Positions 10,485 to 18,935 of a DNA stretch of 64,000 nt are shown piece by piece (position 1 is the first letter of the stretch; every line of letters starts with the position of its first letter). This DNA is from Synechococcus sp. WH 8101 (GTDB lineage Bacteria > Cyanobacteriota > Cyanobacteriia > PCC-6307 > Cyanobiaceae): the NCBI RefSeq assembly GCF_004209775.1, contig NZ_CP035914.1:1240001-1304000 (forward strand), in the 5' to 3' direction. Both the position numbers and the translations under genes were made by a program. The notes under the pieces were generated by a model, which saw only the letters and a program-made list of their open reading frames with translations, searched no databases and was not told where the DNA came from.

Positions 10485-11693
10485 ATGCAGTCCCTCAGTC
10501 TCAACCAGCTGCACGACGAGCTCGCCGCCAGCCCCGATCTGTTGATCATTCAGGACCTCGATGGGGTTTGCATGCCCCTGGTGCAGGACCCTCTCACCCG
10601 GAAGCTCCCGGCTGACTATGTGCAGGCAGCAGCGGATCTTCATGGCCATTTCAATGTGCTCACCAATGGCGAACATGAGGGGCGCCGTGGCGTGAATCGC
10701 CTGGTGGAGCAGGCCCTGGGTGATCGGGAGCGTCCCGGTCGCGATGGCCTCTACCTCCCCGGCCTCGCCGCCGGTGGTGTGCAGCTGCAGGATCGCTACG
10801 GCAGCCTCAGCCATCCGGGCGTGAGTGAAGCGGAAATGACCTTTCTCGCCGCTGTGCCTGCCACGATGGCGGCGCTTCTTGCCGAGCAGTTGCCGCCGCT
10901 GCTGCCCGAGCTGGGGGAAGGGGAGCTGCAGCTGGAGATTCAGCGGGCGATTCTCGACACCCAGGTTTCACCCACGATCAATCTGAACAGCCTCTTCGCC
11001 CGGCTCCCCGACGCTGTGGAGCGGCAACGTCAGCTGCAGACGATGCTCGCGGATGTGATGGTCACCCTGATGGACCGGGCGGCGGCGGCGGGATTGGCGG
11101 AGTCGTTCTTTCTGCATGTGGCGCCCAACCTGGGCCGGGATGCGGAGGGGCAGGAGCGTCTCAAGCCGGCCCAGCCTGGGGATGTGGGCAGCACCGACAT
11201 TCAGTTCATGCTGCGCGGCGCCATCAAGGAGGTGGGGCTGCTGGTGTTGATCAATCGCCATATCGCCGCCCGCACCGGTGAGGCTCCCCTCGGTGCTGAG
11301 TTCAACGTGCGCTGCGCCCCCCACGACCATGCGGCCCTGCTCGATCTCTGCCATCGCCACATCCCGCTTGATCAGATGCCCCATCTGGTGGGGGTGGGTG
11401 ACACGGTCACCTCCCATCCCTGTCCGCAGGGGTCGGGCTGGCTGCGTGGCGGCAGCGATCGCGGCTTTCTCACCCTGCTGCAGGAACTCGGTGAGAGCTA
11501 TGGCCAGCCCAACCGCGTCGTGCTTGTCGACAGCAGCGGTGGCGAGGTGGATCGCCCCTCTCTCGCCGATGGATCGTTGGCGGGGATCAGCGATCCGGAG
11601 GATCCGCTCCGCTTCGATGTCTGCGTACCCGGTGGCCCAGAGGCCTACGTGAACTGGTTCAAGACGTTGGCGTTCGCGCGGAGGCGGAACTGA
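10485..11693 (+). CDS. ggpP/stpA: Glucosylglycerol-3-phosphate phosphatase
   Basis: Dephosphorylates glucosylglycerol phosphate, the second step in making the compatible solute glucosylglycerol, as known for StpA of Synechocystis. The N-terminus carries the nucleophile motif IIQDLDGVCMPLVQDPLTRKL of the HAD-like family. The conserved segments LTNGEHEGRRGV, GLYLPGLAAGGVQ, GDVGSTDIQFMLRGAIKE, VGVGDTVTS and RGGSDRGFL align along the length of StpA. Length 402 is close to the reference (about 420). Its presence indicates salt acclimation and a marine or brackish habitat. The 3' end overlaps the convergent gene by 35 bases. Confidence 0.9.
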   Translation: MQSLSLNQLHDELAASPDLLIIQDLDGVCMPLVQDPLTRKLPADYVQAAADLHGHFNVLTNGEHEGRRGVNRLVEQALGDRERPGRDGLYLPGLAAGGVQLQDRYGSLSHPGVSEAEMTFLAAVPATMAALLAEQLPPLLPELGEGELQLEIQRAILDTQVSPTINLNSLFARLPDAVERQRQLQTMLADVMVTLMDRAAAAGLAESFFLHVAPNLGRDAEGQERLKPAQPGDVGSTDIQFMLRGAIKEVGLLVLINRHIAARTGEAPLGAEFNVRCAPHDHAALLDLCHRHIPLDQMPHLVGVGDTVTSHPCPQGSGWLRGGSDRGFLTLLQELGESYGQPNRVVLVDSSGGEVDRPSLADGSLAGISDPEDPLRFDVCVPGGPEAYVNWFKTLAFARRRN

Positions 11694-12597
11694 GGGTTCG
11701 GGGAAGCACCCGCATCATGAAGGGCAGGGCGGTGATCGACGGTTTGCCGCCACTAACCCACACCGCCTGCTCTTCGCTCCACAGCCTGCGGCCCGGCACG
11801 ATCAGGCGCGACTTGGAGGCATGGTCGGGCAGAAACGCCGCCGAGAAACCTCGGGCCTGCACGAAGCGGTGCAGGTCATCGAACAAGACGCCATCGTCGG
11901 TTTCGATCACCTCCAGGCGACCATCGGGCCGGAAGCCATACAGGATGCGCACGTCGGCCAGACGCATCGGGCCATAGACGCCGCGATAGGTGCTGGGCGG
12001 GGTTGAGTTGGGATGGGCGAAGGCATGGAGCCCACCGATGAAAAGGCGATAGCGCTGCTGGCGCTCGGGGGTGAGATCACCAAAGCCGTAGCGCAGCTCT
12101 CCCGCTTCGGTGACGGCGATGTAGGCACGCTCGGAGGCAGCGGCTCGATTGCCGGCCCGGCGGATGCCATCGCTCAACATCAAATCGCCATGGAGCACCA
12201 TGCCCAGCGGTTCGTTCGGATGGCCCTTTTCAAAAGTGGGACCGGTGAAGAACAGCAGGGCCTCGGCATCCCGATTCGCCTCCAACTCCCGGTTCCAGCC
12301 GCCGAAGAATTCCAGGTCCACCCAGCGGGGATCGAGGATCACACTCGAATACCCCACCGACACCGTGCTGCCGTCATCGCGGCTGAGCTGCTGCACCTGG
12401 TCGGCTTGGAAGACGGCGATCTCCGCCAACGGGGGTGGTTGGGGAGGAGGTTCCGGCAGGAGCCAAGCCAACGACTCGATGCTGCTGGCTTGGCGATCAG
12501 AGTTCTGTGCGACCCGCCAGAAGGGTTGGGCTGCCGCCACCAGGGCACCGAGAAGAGTGGAGGCCACTCCGATCGCCACAAGGGTGCCCGCTTTCAT
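11659..12597 (-). CDS. Exported protein, possible phosphodiester-glycosidase (NAGPA) fold
   Basis: 312 residues. An N-terminal hydrophobic segment (GTLVAIGVASTLLGALVAAA) acts as signal or anchor, followed by a Pro-rich linker and a globular domain. The segments LLFFTGPTFEKG, GMVLHGDLMLSDG, VTEAGELRYGFGDL and RLEVIETDDGVLFDDL recall phosphodiester-glycosidase-like domains with an N-terminal Gly/Phe-rich strand, but I hold this as tentative. The tail runs 35 bases into the convergent ggpP gene. The role is unknown; periplasmic location is inferred. Confidence 0.55.
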   Translation of the reverse strand: MKAGTLVAIGVASTLLGALVAAAQPFWRVAQNSDRQASSIESLAWLLPEPPPQPPPLAEIAVFQADQVQQLSRDDGSTVSVGYSSVILDPRWVDLEFFGGWNRELEANRDAEALLFFTGPTFEKGHPNEPLGMVLHGDLMLSDGIRRAGNRAAASERAYIAVTEAGELRYGFGDLTPERQQRYRLFIGGLHAFAHPNSTPPSTYRGVYGPMRLADVRILYGFRPDGRLEVIETDDGVLFDDLHRFVQARGFSAAFLPDHASKSRLIVPGRRLWSEEQAVWVSGGKPSITALPFMMRVLPRTLSSASARTPTS

Positions 12598-12726
12598 GAT
12601 CCGAAGGGGATCTCAGCGTGGCCATCCTGTCGCGATCCGGCGCTGGGCTGCGGCATTTTCACCAAAGCCTCATCCAATCCTGTGGACGCGGAGCGTCGTT
12701 GGCTTCCAGACTGAAATCAAGGCGAC

Positions 12727-13047
12727 ATGGGGGTGATCACCATGGGACAGGCTCATCCACCTCTGTCGCTGCCTCGGCACGCCAGTCTCTGTTTGGCGGT
12801 CGGTCCCGACAGCGGCGATGCCGACGACGACAGCTGCTGGGAGTGTGTGCAGGGCGAGCTGAGTGAACTCAGCCCTGAGGGGGCCTGCATCGTTCTGGAT
12901 GCCGATCTGGGACCGACCCGCGCCAGCCATGGCCACCTCAGCCTCGAAGACGACCAGGGCCACTTCGGACATCGACGTCGGGTGCGTGTGCTCTGGCATC
13001 GACGCGATATGGGCCACAGTTGCCTCGGTCTTGGCTTCACGTCCTGA
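12727..13047 (+). CDS. Small PilZ-like protein
   Basis: 106 residues. The core ELSELSPEGACIVLDADLG, followed by HLSLEDDQGHFGHRRRVRVLWHRR and GLGFTS, has the spacing of a PilZ domain (D-S-GA, basic strand, VLW, lG-F). The usual RxxxR c-di-GMP-binding motif is not obvious before it, so binding is uncertain. Start is ATG 12727 or ATG 12742. It ends 13 bases before the next gene's GTG and may be co-transcribed with it. Confidence 0.5.
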   Translation: MGVITMGQAHPPLSLPRHASLCLAVGPDSGDADDDSCWECVQGELSELSPEGACIVLDADLGPTRASHGHLSLEDDQGHFGHRRRVRVLWHRRDMGHSCLGLGFTS

Positions 13048-13060
13048 GGAGAATGCCCTA

Positions 13061-13825
13061 GTGCTGCCGCTCCGCCTGCTGCCGCTCACCTCTGCACTCG
13101 CGGCACCTGCCCTCGCCTTGTCGCTGGCCAAAGCCGCCGAGCCGCCTGCGGCCTGTGCCGCACCGCAGCCCGGTCAGTATTTGGTGGTGGCGCGGGGCAG
13201 CCGCGCCGGTGTGCCGGTGGGGCGGCTCAATCTGGAAACCTGGCAGGCGGATGGTTCCGTGCGCGGTCGTCGTTTTCTGCGCGTGGGTCGCAGCTACAGC
13301 GCCTCCAGTTATGAGGGCCGCTGGTCCAGCCTGGGTGGTTGCGGGGCGACGGTGAGCCGAGGGGATGCCGGGCCGTCGAGCCAGCTGTTGCTCAATCAGG
13401 TCGGTCGGCCCCGGGTGGGCCTCACCATGGCCGCAGACACGGTGGTGAGTGAGCGCTGGATTCACCAGCCCGACACGGCCTGCACCGCCACCACGCTCGA
13501 AGGCACCGTGCTCAGCGATCAACAGGGCTTCAATGCCGAGGGCGCCAACTGGGTGGCCAATGCCGTGATCCAGCGGGAGGTGTGGTCGAACTGGGGCATG
13601 GCTGGCCTGGCGGTGTCGTCCTATGGCGGCAAGGCCGAGGTCGCGGCCTATCAAGGTCGCTTCACCCAGGAGGACGGCTGCCTGGGGCGCATCCGCCAAC
13701 AGGACGCCAAGGGTGTGACCTACGCCTATGTGGCGATCTTGCGCTCTGATGGCCAGGGCTATGCCTATTTGCAGACCCAGGGGGATGGCCTCACGGTGGC
13801 CCTGCTCAACCGTGAAGAGACCTGA
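13061..13825 (+). CDS. Exported hypothetical protein
   Basis: 254 residues. Start is GTG at 13061, with an AGGAG ribosome binding site about 10 bases upstream. This gives a clear signal peptide (LPLRLLPLTSALAAPALALSLAKA). The mature part is small-residue rich, with paired Cys residues (ACAAP, GGCGATV, DTACTAT, EDGCLG) that could form disulfides. No domain is recognised. A longer upstream frame from 12863 overlaps the PilZ-like gene and lacks support. Periplasmic or outer-envelope location is inferred. Confidence 0.55.
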   Translation: MLPLRLLPLTSALAAPALALSLAKAAEPPAACAAPQPGQYLVVARGSRAGVPVGRLNLETWQADGSVRGRRFLRVGRSYSASSYEGRWSSLGGCGATVSRGDAGPSSQLLLNQVGRPRVGLTMAADTVVSERWIHQPDTACTATTLEGTVLSDQQGFNAEGANWVANAVIQREVWSNWGMAGLAVSSYGGKAEVAAYQGRFTQEDGCLGRIRQQDAKGVTYAYVAILRSDGQGYAYLQTQGDGLTVALLNREET

Positions 13826-14096
13826 AGCTGAGTGAAGAAATCGGCGGATCTCGCCCTTGCCGGTTGCTGGATCAGGGCCCTTGATCAACACTGAGATCAC
13901 TGATTCGGAGGCTCCTATGTCGGATGACACTCCACCCCGCCAGCAACGAGGAGTTGGCTGACGTGTTCGGACCCTGCTCCAACAGTCTCACTTGATTTCT
14001 GAAGTCTTCAGCTGAACAAAGCCCCTGCGATTGGACGGTTCTGCTGAGTCCCGATGCATCGCCCTAGGTGCCCCCGGGTGAATAAGACTTCCCACC
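13826..14096. other. Gene-free stretch before ArsS-like gene
   Basis: No convincing gene is seen. A 14-codon frame starting at 13918 is too short and unsupported. The stretch could hold promoters for the following small frame. Confidence 0.4.
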
Positions 14097-14225
14097 ATGA
14101 AACGTCATGGCCCCAGGGCCCTTCGCCGGCCACTCCGCCACACATTGTTCACACAAGATTTCACGGTTCACGATCACAACGATCCGCTGCATCGACAGCA
14201 CCATGAACCAGAGGCCCGGCCCTAG
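14097..14225 (+). CDS. Possible small protein, 42 aa
   Basis: ATG at 14097 opens a 42-codon frame that is rich in Arg, His and Pro and ends in TAG inside the stem of a strong intrinsic terminator. Many His (10) and a basic N-terminus (MKRHGPRALRRPLRH) are the only visible features. There is no good ribosome binding site and no recognised family. The terminator argues that something is transcribed here; it could equally be a small RNA. Confidence 0.3.
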   Translation: MKRHGPRALRRPLRHTLFTQDFTVHDHNDPLHRQHHEPEARP

Positions 14226-14242
14226 GTCGGGCCTCTCTGTTG
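14210..14242 (+). terminator. Rho-independent terminator
   Basis: Perfect 9-bp stem AGAGGCCCG / CGGGCCTCT (14210-14218 and 14228-14236) with a 9-base loop, followed by CTGTTGTT. It ends a transcript from the 13.8-14.2 kb stretch before the ArsS-like gene begins. Confidence 0.65.
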
Positions 14243-14342
14243 TTCGCCAGAATGCGTTAGCGCCTCAAGCAGCCCGCTGACCTGCTCCTCGACGTCTCGT
14301 CTGTTCCCGCCCCTGCAGCGCCGTCGGCTGCAGACCCTGCAG

Positions 14343-15227
14343 GTGAATCTCGGCTACCGCTGCAATCAGAGCTGCAGCCATTGCCACGTCAACGCCGGGC
14401 CGTGGCGCACCGAAGCGATGGCGGAGGCCCAGATCGAGCAGGTGCTCGAGGTGTTGGCCCATCCCAGCGTCGAAACCCTGGATCTCACCGGCGGCGCTCC
14501 GGAGCTGCACCCCCGCTTTCGCTCCTTAGTGCGGCGGGCCCGGGCCTTGGGGCGGCAGGTGATCGATCGCTGCAATCTCACCATCCTGTTGGAACCGGGC
14601 CAGGAGGATCTGGCCGCCTTTCTCGCCGATCAGGCTGTGCACGTGGTGGCCTCCCTGCCCTGCACAGAGGCGGAACGGGTGAACCAGCAGCGGGGTGATG
14701 GTGTGTTCGAGCGCAGCATCGAGGCCCTGCAGCGTCTCAATCACCTCGGCTACGGCGATCCCACCGGCCCGTTGCGATTGGATCTTGTTTACAACCCCTC
14801 AGGTGCCAATCTGCCGCCGGCGCAGGCCAGCCTGGAGGCCCACTACCGCGAGGCCCTCGCCCGTGATTACGGCCTCCGTTTCAATCGCCTGCTCACGATC
14901 ACCAACATGCCAATCGAGCGCTTCGCCCGCGATCTCGCCCATCGTGGTGCGCTCGACGACTACCTCGAGCGGCTCCAGCAGGCCCATCGGCCCGAGAACC
15001 TCGAGGCGGTGATGTGCCGCGGTTTGATCAGTGTGAACTGGAAGGGGGAGCTGTTTGATTGCGACTTCAACCAGCAGCTGGGCTTGCCGCTGGGCGGACG
15101 CCACCGCCACCTCAGTGATCTGCTCGATCAGGTCGGCGACCTGGAGGGGGAGCCGATTCGGGTGGCGACGCACTGCTTCGGTTGCACGGCCGGTCATGGC
15201 TCCAGTTGCGGTGGGGCCTTGAGCTGA
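14343..15227 (+). CDS. Radical SAM protein, ArsS (arsenosugar biosynthesis) type
   Basis: Radical SAM enzyme with the cluster motif CNQSCSHC near the N-terminus, DLTGGAPELHP, and a Cys-rich C-terminus (MCRGLISVNW, LFDCDFNQQLGLPL, HCFGCTAGHGSSCGG). This layout is that of the ArsS-type radical SAM/Cys-rich family linked to arsenosugar synthesis. The usual N-terminus starts further upstream: the in-frame codons before GTG 14343 read LQRRRLQTLQ, which matches the expected family sequence. No ATG, GTG or TTG exists in frame between 14226 and 14343, so the true start may be a rare CTG. Function is by family. Confidence 0.75.
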   Translation: MNLGYRCNQSCSHCHVNAGPWRTEAMAEAQIEQVLEVLAHPSVETLDLTGGAPELHPRFRSLVRRARALGRQVIDRCNLTILLEPGQEDLAAFLADQAVHVVASLPCTEAERVNQQRGDGVFERSIEALQRLNHLGYGDPTGPLRLDLVYNPSGANLPPAQASLEAHYREALARDYGLRFNRLLTITNMPIERFARDLAHRGALDDYLERLQQAHRPENLEAVMCRGLISVNWKGELFDCDFNQQLGLPLGGRHRHLSDLLDQVGDLEGEPIRVATHCFGCTAGHGSSCGGALS

Positions 15228-15254
15228 GAGCATGGAGCGAACACCGACTTGAGC

Positions 15255-15716
15255 ATGGAGACCCCGGGGCCGGCCCACTGCGGCAGCAAGCCGAAACGCT
15301 TTGCTGTGGGAATCGCCCCGCTGGGCACGATTTCGATTGGCATCGTGCCCATGGGAGTGGTGTGCATCGGCATCGTGCCGATGGGGGTGGTCTCCATTGG
15401 TGTGGTGGCGATGGGGGTGATCAATTTTTCCGTGGTGGGCATGGGCCTGCTTGCCGTGGGGCTGAACACGATGGGGGTATGGACAGCCGGGCCCCAGGGC
15501 ATGGGATTGGTGCATCTGGGTGGCAGCCAGGGCGGGCACCACAACCATCAGGGCCATCACCCCGGCCCCGAGGGCGCAGCTACTGGAGGTGAGGCCAACA
15601 TGCTGGCCTACCCCACTCGGGAGGAGGCGGAGGCGGAAGCGAAAAAACTCGGCTGCACAGGGGTGCATCGCATGGGCAGCTTCTGGATGCCTTGTGAGCA
15701 CCATCCAGGCAGCTGA
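15255..15716 (+). CDS. Hydrophobic decapeptide-repeat protein with C-terminal DUF3721
   Basis: 154 residues from ATG 15255. Residues about 20-75 are tandem hydrophobic 10-residue repeats of the form SIGIVPMGVV / CIGIVPMGVV / SIGVVAMGVI / NFSVVGMGLL / AVGLNTMGVW. These are probably membrane-inserted or a stacked beta structure. A His/Gly-rich linker (HHNHQGHH) follows, then a DUF3721-type domain (YPTREEAEAEAKKLGCTGVHRMG, WMPCEHH) with two Cys and several His that could bind metal. It lies between the ArsS-like gene and a convergent Fur-family regulator. The function of the fusion is unknown. Confidence 0.6.
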   Translation: METPGPAHCGSKPKRFAVGIAPLGTISIGIVPMGVVCIGIVPMGVVSIGVVAMGVINFSVVGMGLLAVGLNTMGVWTAGPQGMGLVHLGGSQGGHHNHQGHHPGPEGAATGGEANMLAYPTREEAEAEAKKLGCTGVHRMGSFWMPCEHHPGS

Positions 15717-15718
15717 GC

Positions 15719-16174
15719 TCAGCTGCGGCAGTCGGGGCAGATGCCGCGCACGTTGAGGCTCGATTCGATCAGGTCGAAGCCAAACAAACGGGCAGCCTCC
15801 TGGCCGGCTTCGATCACCGGTGTGCTCTCAAATTCCTCGGTGCGTCCGCAACGCACGCACACCAGATGGTGATGGTCGTGATGGTCGTCGCAACGGAGCT
15901 CGAAACGGCGACCGGCGTCGGTGAGTTCCAGCTCCTGCAGGAAGCCCATCTCTACGAGCAGACGCAGGGTGCGGTAGATCGTGGCCAGCGACACCCGAGC
16001 GTCTGCTTCGAGCAGCTGCTGGTGCACGTCTTCAGCGCTGAGGTGCCGGCCGGAGCCGATGCGTTCAAACAGATCGAGGATCCGACGCCGCTGCGGCGTC
16101 AGACGGCGCCCGTCCTCATGCAGTCCACGCTCCAGGGGCTCTTCAAGACGAGCCGACGTCGATCCTGAAGGCAT
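15719..16174 (-). CDS. Fur-family transcriptional regulator
   Basis: Metal- or peroxide-responsive DNA-binding protein, 152 residues from Met at 16174. The winged helix runs RRLTPQRRRILDLFERIG to VSLATIYRTLRLLVEMG. The metal-binding part is His-rich (CDDHHDHHHLVCVRCG) and ends with a second Cys pair, CPDC, which would hold structural zinc. Fur, Zur and PerR cannot be told apart safely here. The His-rich segment and both CxxC pairs fit all three. Divergent from the phosphodiesterase gene; the 79-base intergenic contains TCTCA-N14-TGAGA, a possible operator. Confidence 0.85.
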   Translation of the reverse strand: MPSGSTSARLEEPLERGLHEDGRRLTPQRRRILDLFERIGSGRHLSAEDVHQQLLEADARVSLATIYRTLRLLVEMGFLQELELTDAGRRFELRCDDHHDHHHLVCVRCGRTEEFESTPVIEAGQEAARLFGFDLIESSLNVRGICPDCRS

Positions 16175-16253
16175 CGGCCACGCACCAGTCTTCTCAACAG
16201 TAACGACTAATGAGAGGAGGCGACAATGGCTGCAGGCCACGGCGCCCCACAGC

Positions 16254-17012
16254 ATGCGCATCCTTCAGCTCAGCGATCCCCATCTCCTGGCTGATGCCGA
16301 GGGGCTGGTGCGTGAGCGCCCCGCCCTCAGCCTCTGGCAACGGGCCCTCGCCCAGGTGCGGCAGACCCGGCCCCACCTGCTGCTGGTCACGGGCGATCTC
16401 TGTCAGGACGAAAGCTGGGGCGGCTACAGGCAGCTGCGCGAGTCCCTCACCGATCTTCCCGCCGAGACGGCGGTGGCCCTGGTCGCCGGGAACCACGACC
16501 AGCCGACGCTGCTGCGCGCTGCCCTGGGGCGCCAGGCCATGGTGGGACCGGCGGAGATTGTCCGCGGCCAGGGCCGGCTGCTCTTGCTGTCCAGTCATCT
16601 GGCAGGGCAGTGCGGTGGCGGCCTGGGAACGCCGCAATTGAGTTGGTTGGAACAACGGCTCAACGATCCGCGCCACACCAGCACCGCCACCTTGGTGGCC
16701 TTGCACCATCCACCGCTGCCGATCGGTGACCCCGGTCTGGATCGGATCGGTCTGCGTGATGGCGAGGCGCTGATCAGCCTTCTGCAACGGGCGCCGGCGC
16801 TGAAGGCGGTGGTGTTCGGCCACATCCATCAGCACTGGCAGGGGCGCTTGCCAGGCCGGGCCGATGTGGCTCTGCTCGCCTGTCCCTCCACCCTCAAGTC
16901 GTTTCAGGCGGTGCAGCCCTGTCCACTGGGACGGCCGGACGATCCGGGGGGGCGATGGCTGGATCTGAAAGCGGACGGTGCCCTGGAGACAAGCCTCTTG
17001 CGCTGGTCTTAA
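16254..17012 (+). CDS. CpdA-like metallophosphoesterase (putative cyclic-nucleotide phosphodiesterase)
   Basis: 252-residue calcineurin-like enzyme. Metal motifs are QLSDPHLL (start), VTGDLCQD, VAGNHDQ, ALHHPPL and FGHIHQHW, which is the CpdA order. CpdA hydrolyses 3',5'-cAMP; the substrate here is inferred. The longer frame that begins at 15981 is antisense to the Fur-family gene and is rejected. A GAGGAGG sequence at 16213 is too far from the start to be its ribosome binding site. It overlaps no neighbour and is followed by a small membrane protein gene. Confidence 0.75.
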   Translation: MRILQLSDPHLLADAEGLVRERPALSLWQRALAQVRQTRPHLLLVTGDLCQDESWGGYRQLRESLTDLPAETAVALVAGNHDQPTLLRAALGRQAMVGPAEIVRGQGRLLLLSSHLAGQCGGGLGTPQLSWLEQRLNDPRHTSTATLVALHHPPLPIGDPGLDRIGLRDGEALISLLQRAPALKAVVFGHIHQHWQGRLPGRADVALLACPSTLKSFQAVQPCPLGRPDDPGGRWLDLKADGALETSLLRWS

Positions 17013-17071
17013 GGTTCCGCACTCTGATACGGCTCTGGCGAACGACGGTGGCAGGCTCCTGGCAAGTGGTG

Positions 17072-17284
17072 ATGCGCTGTGTCGCCAGCGCCATGTTTCT
17101 GCTCGCCCACGGCTTGCTGGTGCTCGAACACGTGGCGATCGGCACCGCACTCCACGGCGTCGCCGAGCTGTTCCTCGCCCCCTGGGCGGTGCGTCACCGC
17201 GCCTGGGACATCATCGTGATCGGTGTGGTCTTCTGTGTGTTTGATCTCTGGGGAACCGTGCGGCTCACGGGGGCGATCAGCTGA
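17072..17284 (+). CDS. Small membrane protein, about 70 aa
   Basis: Two hydrophobic segments (VASAMFLLAHGLLVLEHVAIGTALHGVAELFLAPWAV and AWDIIVIGVVFCVFDLWGTV) indicate an integral membrane protein. The start at ATG 17072, or one of two preceding GTG codons, is preferred over 16955, which would overlap the phosphodiesterase gene. No family recognised. Confidence 0.5.
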   Translation: MRCVASAMFLLAHGLLVLEHVAIGTALHGVAELFLAPWAVRHRAWDIIVIGVVFCVFDLWGTVRLTGAIS

Positions 17285-17311
17285 GGCTGTCTCCTCAATT
17301 GAGCTTTCTCC

Positions 17312-17689
17312 TCAGTGCGATCCAGCCACGACCCGCTCGACCCACCAGCGCTCGACCACACCGCCGATGCGTTCCCCTGAGGACGGCGTGTTTGGGGCAG
17401 GGATCGTGACCACCGACAGTTGGCGGCCGTTGCGGCGATAGTCAAAGCGACAGAAGCCGGCGCCGGTGCCGGAGCAGGCCGACAGGCTGGTGAGAGGCAC
17501 GCCGGCCCGTTCCTGATCCAGGGGCAAGGCCGGACCAATCGGATGCGGACGCCAGCCTGAGGACACCAGCACCGCATCCGCTTCCAGGATCGACTGGCCT
17601 GCGCTGAGCGGCAGACCGCGGCTCGGCTGGGCGGCCACGGGCGCCATGCCCAGGGCCAGCAGCATCACCAGGAAGGACGAGCGGGGCAT
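17312..17689 (-). CDS. Exported hypothetical protein
   Basis: About 125 residues. From Met at 17689 a signal peptide is clear (SSFLVMLLALGMAPVAAQ). The mature part has two Cys (SACSGTGAGFCRFDYRRNGRQ) and ends RIGGVVERWWVERVV. A small periplasmic protein of unknown function is the best description. It is convergent with the small membrane protein gene and lies downstream of the OsmC-like gene on the same strand. Confidence 0.5.
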   Translation of the reverse strand: MPRSSFLVMLLALGMAPVAAQPSRGLPLSAGQSILEADAVLVSSGWRPHPIGPALPLDQERAGVPLTSLSACSGTGAGFCRFDYRRNGRQLSVVTIPAPNTPSSGERIGGVVERWWVERVVAGSH

Positions 17690-17749
17690 GCCGGTGGAGG
17701 CGACCACCCTGATCCATAGCCACGGATCGGCGGCCCCGACCACAGACCC

Positions 17750-18229
17750 TCAGGCGGGCACCCTCCCCTCGCTCAAGCAGAGGCTGGTGAGCTTCTGCAC
17801 GCTGCCAGGCAGGTTGCGCGACACCGGGCAGAGGGCCATGCGCTGGCGGATGTGATCAAGGGCAGCGGCATCGGCCTTGGCGCGATCGTCTGGGCTGGCC
17901 GCAGGGTCGAGGCTGATGCGGAAGTCACCCTGGAAGGCGGTCAGAATCCAGTCTTCGCCAGTCGTGACCTTGATTTCGCCTTCGACGCGATGGAGGGGAA
18001 GCTCCATCTCCCGGGCATTGGCCACGAGATAGAAGTGTTGGCAGAGCACCAATGAGAGCAGGAAAAGCCGAAAACCGGGCGTGGTGAGGGTTGGATCCTG
18101 GGGTTCCCACTGCCCCTCAGCATTGAGAAATTCCACCACCAACGCTTCGGTCTGACGGTCCGGCGCGGGGTGGTCGCTGCGTAGGCGGAACTGGAAGACG
18201 CGATCGGCCATGGGAGGAGGGTGATCCAC
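17750..18229 (-). CDS. OsmC-family-like protein
   Basis: 159 residues, cytoplasmic. The C-terminal segment ALDHIRQRMALCPVSRNLPGSV carries the conserved Cys-Pro-x-Ser of OsmC-like peroxidases, and the central helix has a Cys in LVLCQHFYLVANA. These two Cys could act on organic hydroperoxides, as in OsmC/Ohr. Overall similarity is weak, so the assignment is tentative. Start may also be Met at 18211. Neighbours (pdxH, SQR) are on the same strand. Confidence 0.5.
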   Translation of the reverse strand: MDHPPPMADRVFQFRLRSDHPAPDRQTEALVVEFLNAEGQWEPQDPTLTTPGFRLFLLSLVLCQHFYLVANAREMELPLHRVEGEIKVTTGEDWILTAFQGDFRISLDPAASPDDRAKADAAALDHIRQRMALCPVSRNLPGSVQKLTSLCLSEGRVPA

Positions 18230-18297
18230 TGGACAAACCCATGGTATGCCTTTACCGGCATGAACGCATCTAGGGATTGGTCGGATCGGCTCTGTGT

Positions 18298-18930
18298 TCA
18301 GGGGGCGAGTCGCTCCACGTGCCAGGTCTCGCCCTCGCGCTGGTAGCGCAAGCGATCGTGCAGGCGATCGGCGCCCCCCTGCCAGAACTCGATCGTCTGC
18401 GGACGCACCCGATAGCCACTCCAGAACGGTGGCAAGGGCACCTCACCAGCCTCAAACCGCTGCCGCATCGCCGCCAGCTGCTGCTCCAGCAGTTGGCGGC
18501 CGGAAATCACCGAGCTCTGTTGGGAGACCCAGGCACCCAGCTGGCTGCCCCGAGGCCGGGAGCGGAAGTAAGCCAGGGTCTCCAGGAGGGCAATGGGCGA
18601 CGCCTCACCCTGGATTTCCACCTGGCGTTCGAGGCCATACCAGGGAAAGAGGAGGCCAACCCGGCCATTGGAAGCGATCTGCCTCGCTTTGCGGCTGCTG
18701 CTGTTGGTGAAGAAGACAAAACCGCGCTGGTCATAGGCCTTGAGCAGCACGGTGCGGCTGCTCGGCTGATCCGCCGCCACGGTGCTGAGCACCATGGCGT
18801 TGGGTTCGAGCAGCTCAGCGGCAAGGGCCTGCTCGAACCAGAGGCGGAACTGGGCGATCGGGTCATCCGCGAGATCGCGGCGGCGAAGGGCCGCCGATCC
18901 GTAGTGACGTCGCAGTTCCGCCGGATCCAT
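18298..18930 (-). CDS. pdxH: Pyridoxamine 5'-phosphate oxidase
   Basis: FMN-dependent enzyme that oxidises pyridoxamine or pyridoxine 5'-phosphate to pyridoxal 5'-phosphate with O2. The full length of 210 residues fits. Visible signatures are MVLSTVAADQPSSRTVLLKAYDQRGFVFFTNSSSRKARQI, VEIQGEASP and the C-terminal family signature with WSGYRVRP, IEFWQGGADRLHDR. It sits 5 bases downstream of the SQR gene on the same strand, so read-through is likely. Confidence 0.92.
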   Translation of the reverse strand: MDPAELRRHYGSAALRRRDLADDPIAQFRLWFEQALAAELLEPNAMVLSTVAADQPSSRTVLLKAYDQRGFVFFTNSSSRKARQIASNGRVGLLFPWYGLERQVEIQGEASPIALLETLAYFRSRPRGSQLGAWVSQQSSVISGRQLLEQQLAAMRQRFEAGEVPLPPFWSGYRVRPQTIEFWQGGADRLHDRLRYQREGETWHVERLAP

Positions 18931-18935
18931 GCCGA

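Noticed and set aside
13918-13962. 14-codon frame in the 13.9 kb gap
   Set aside because: Too short and without supporting signals.
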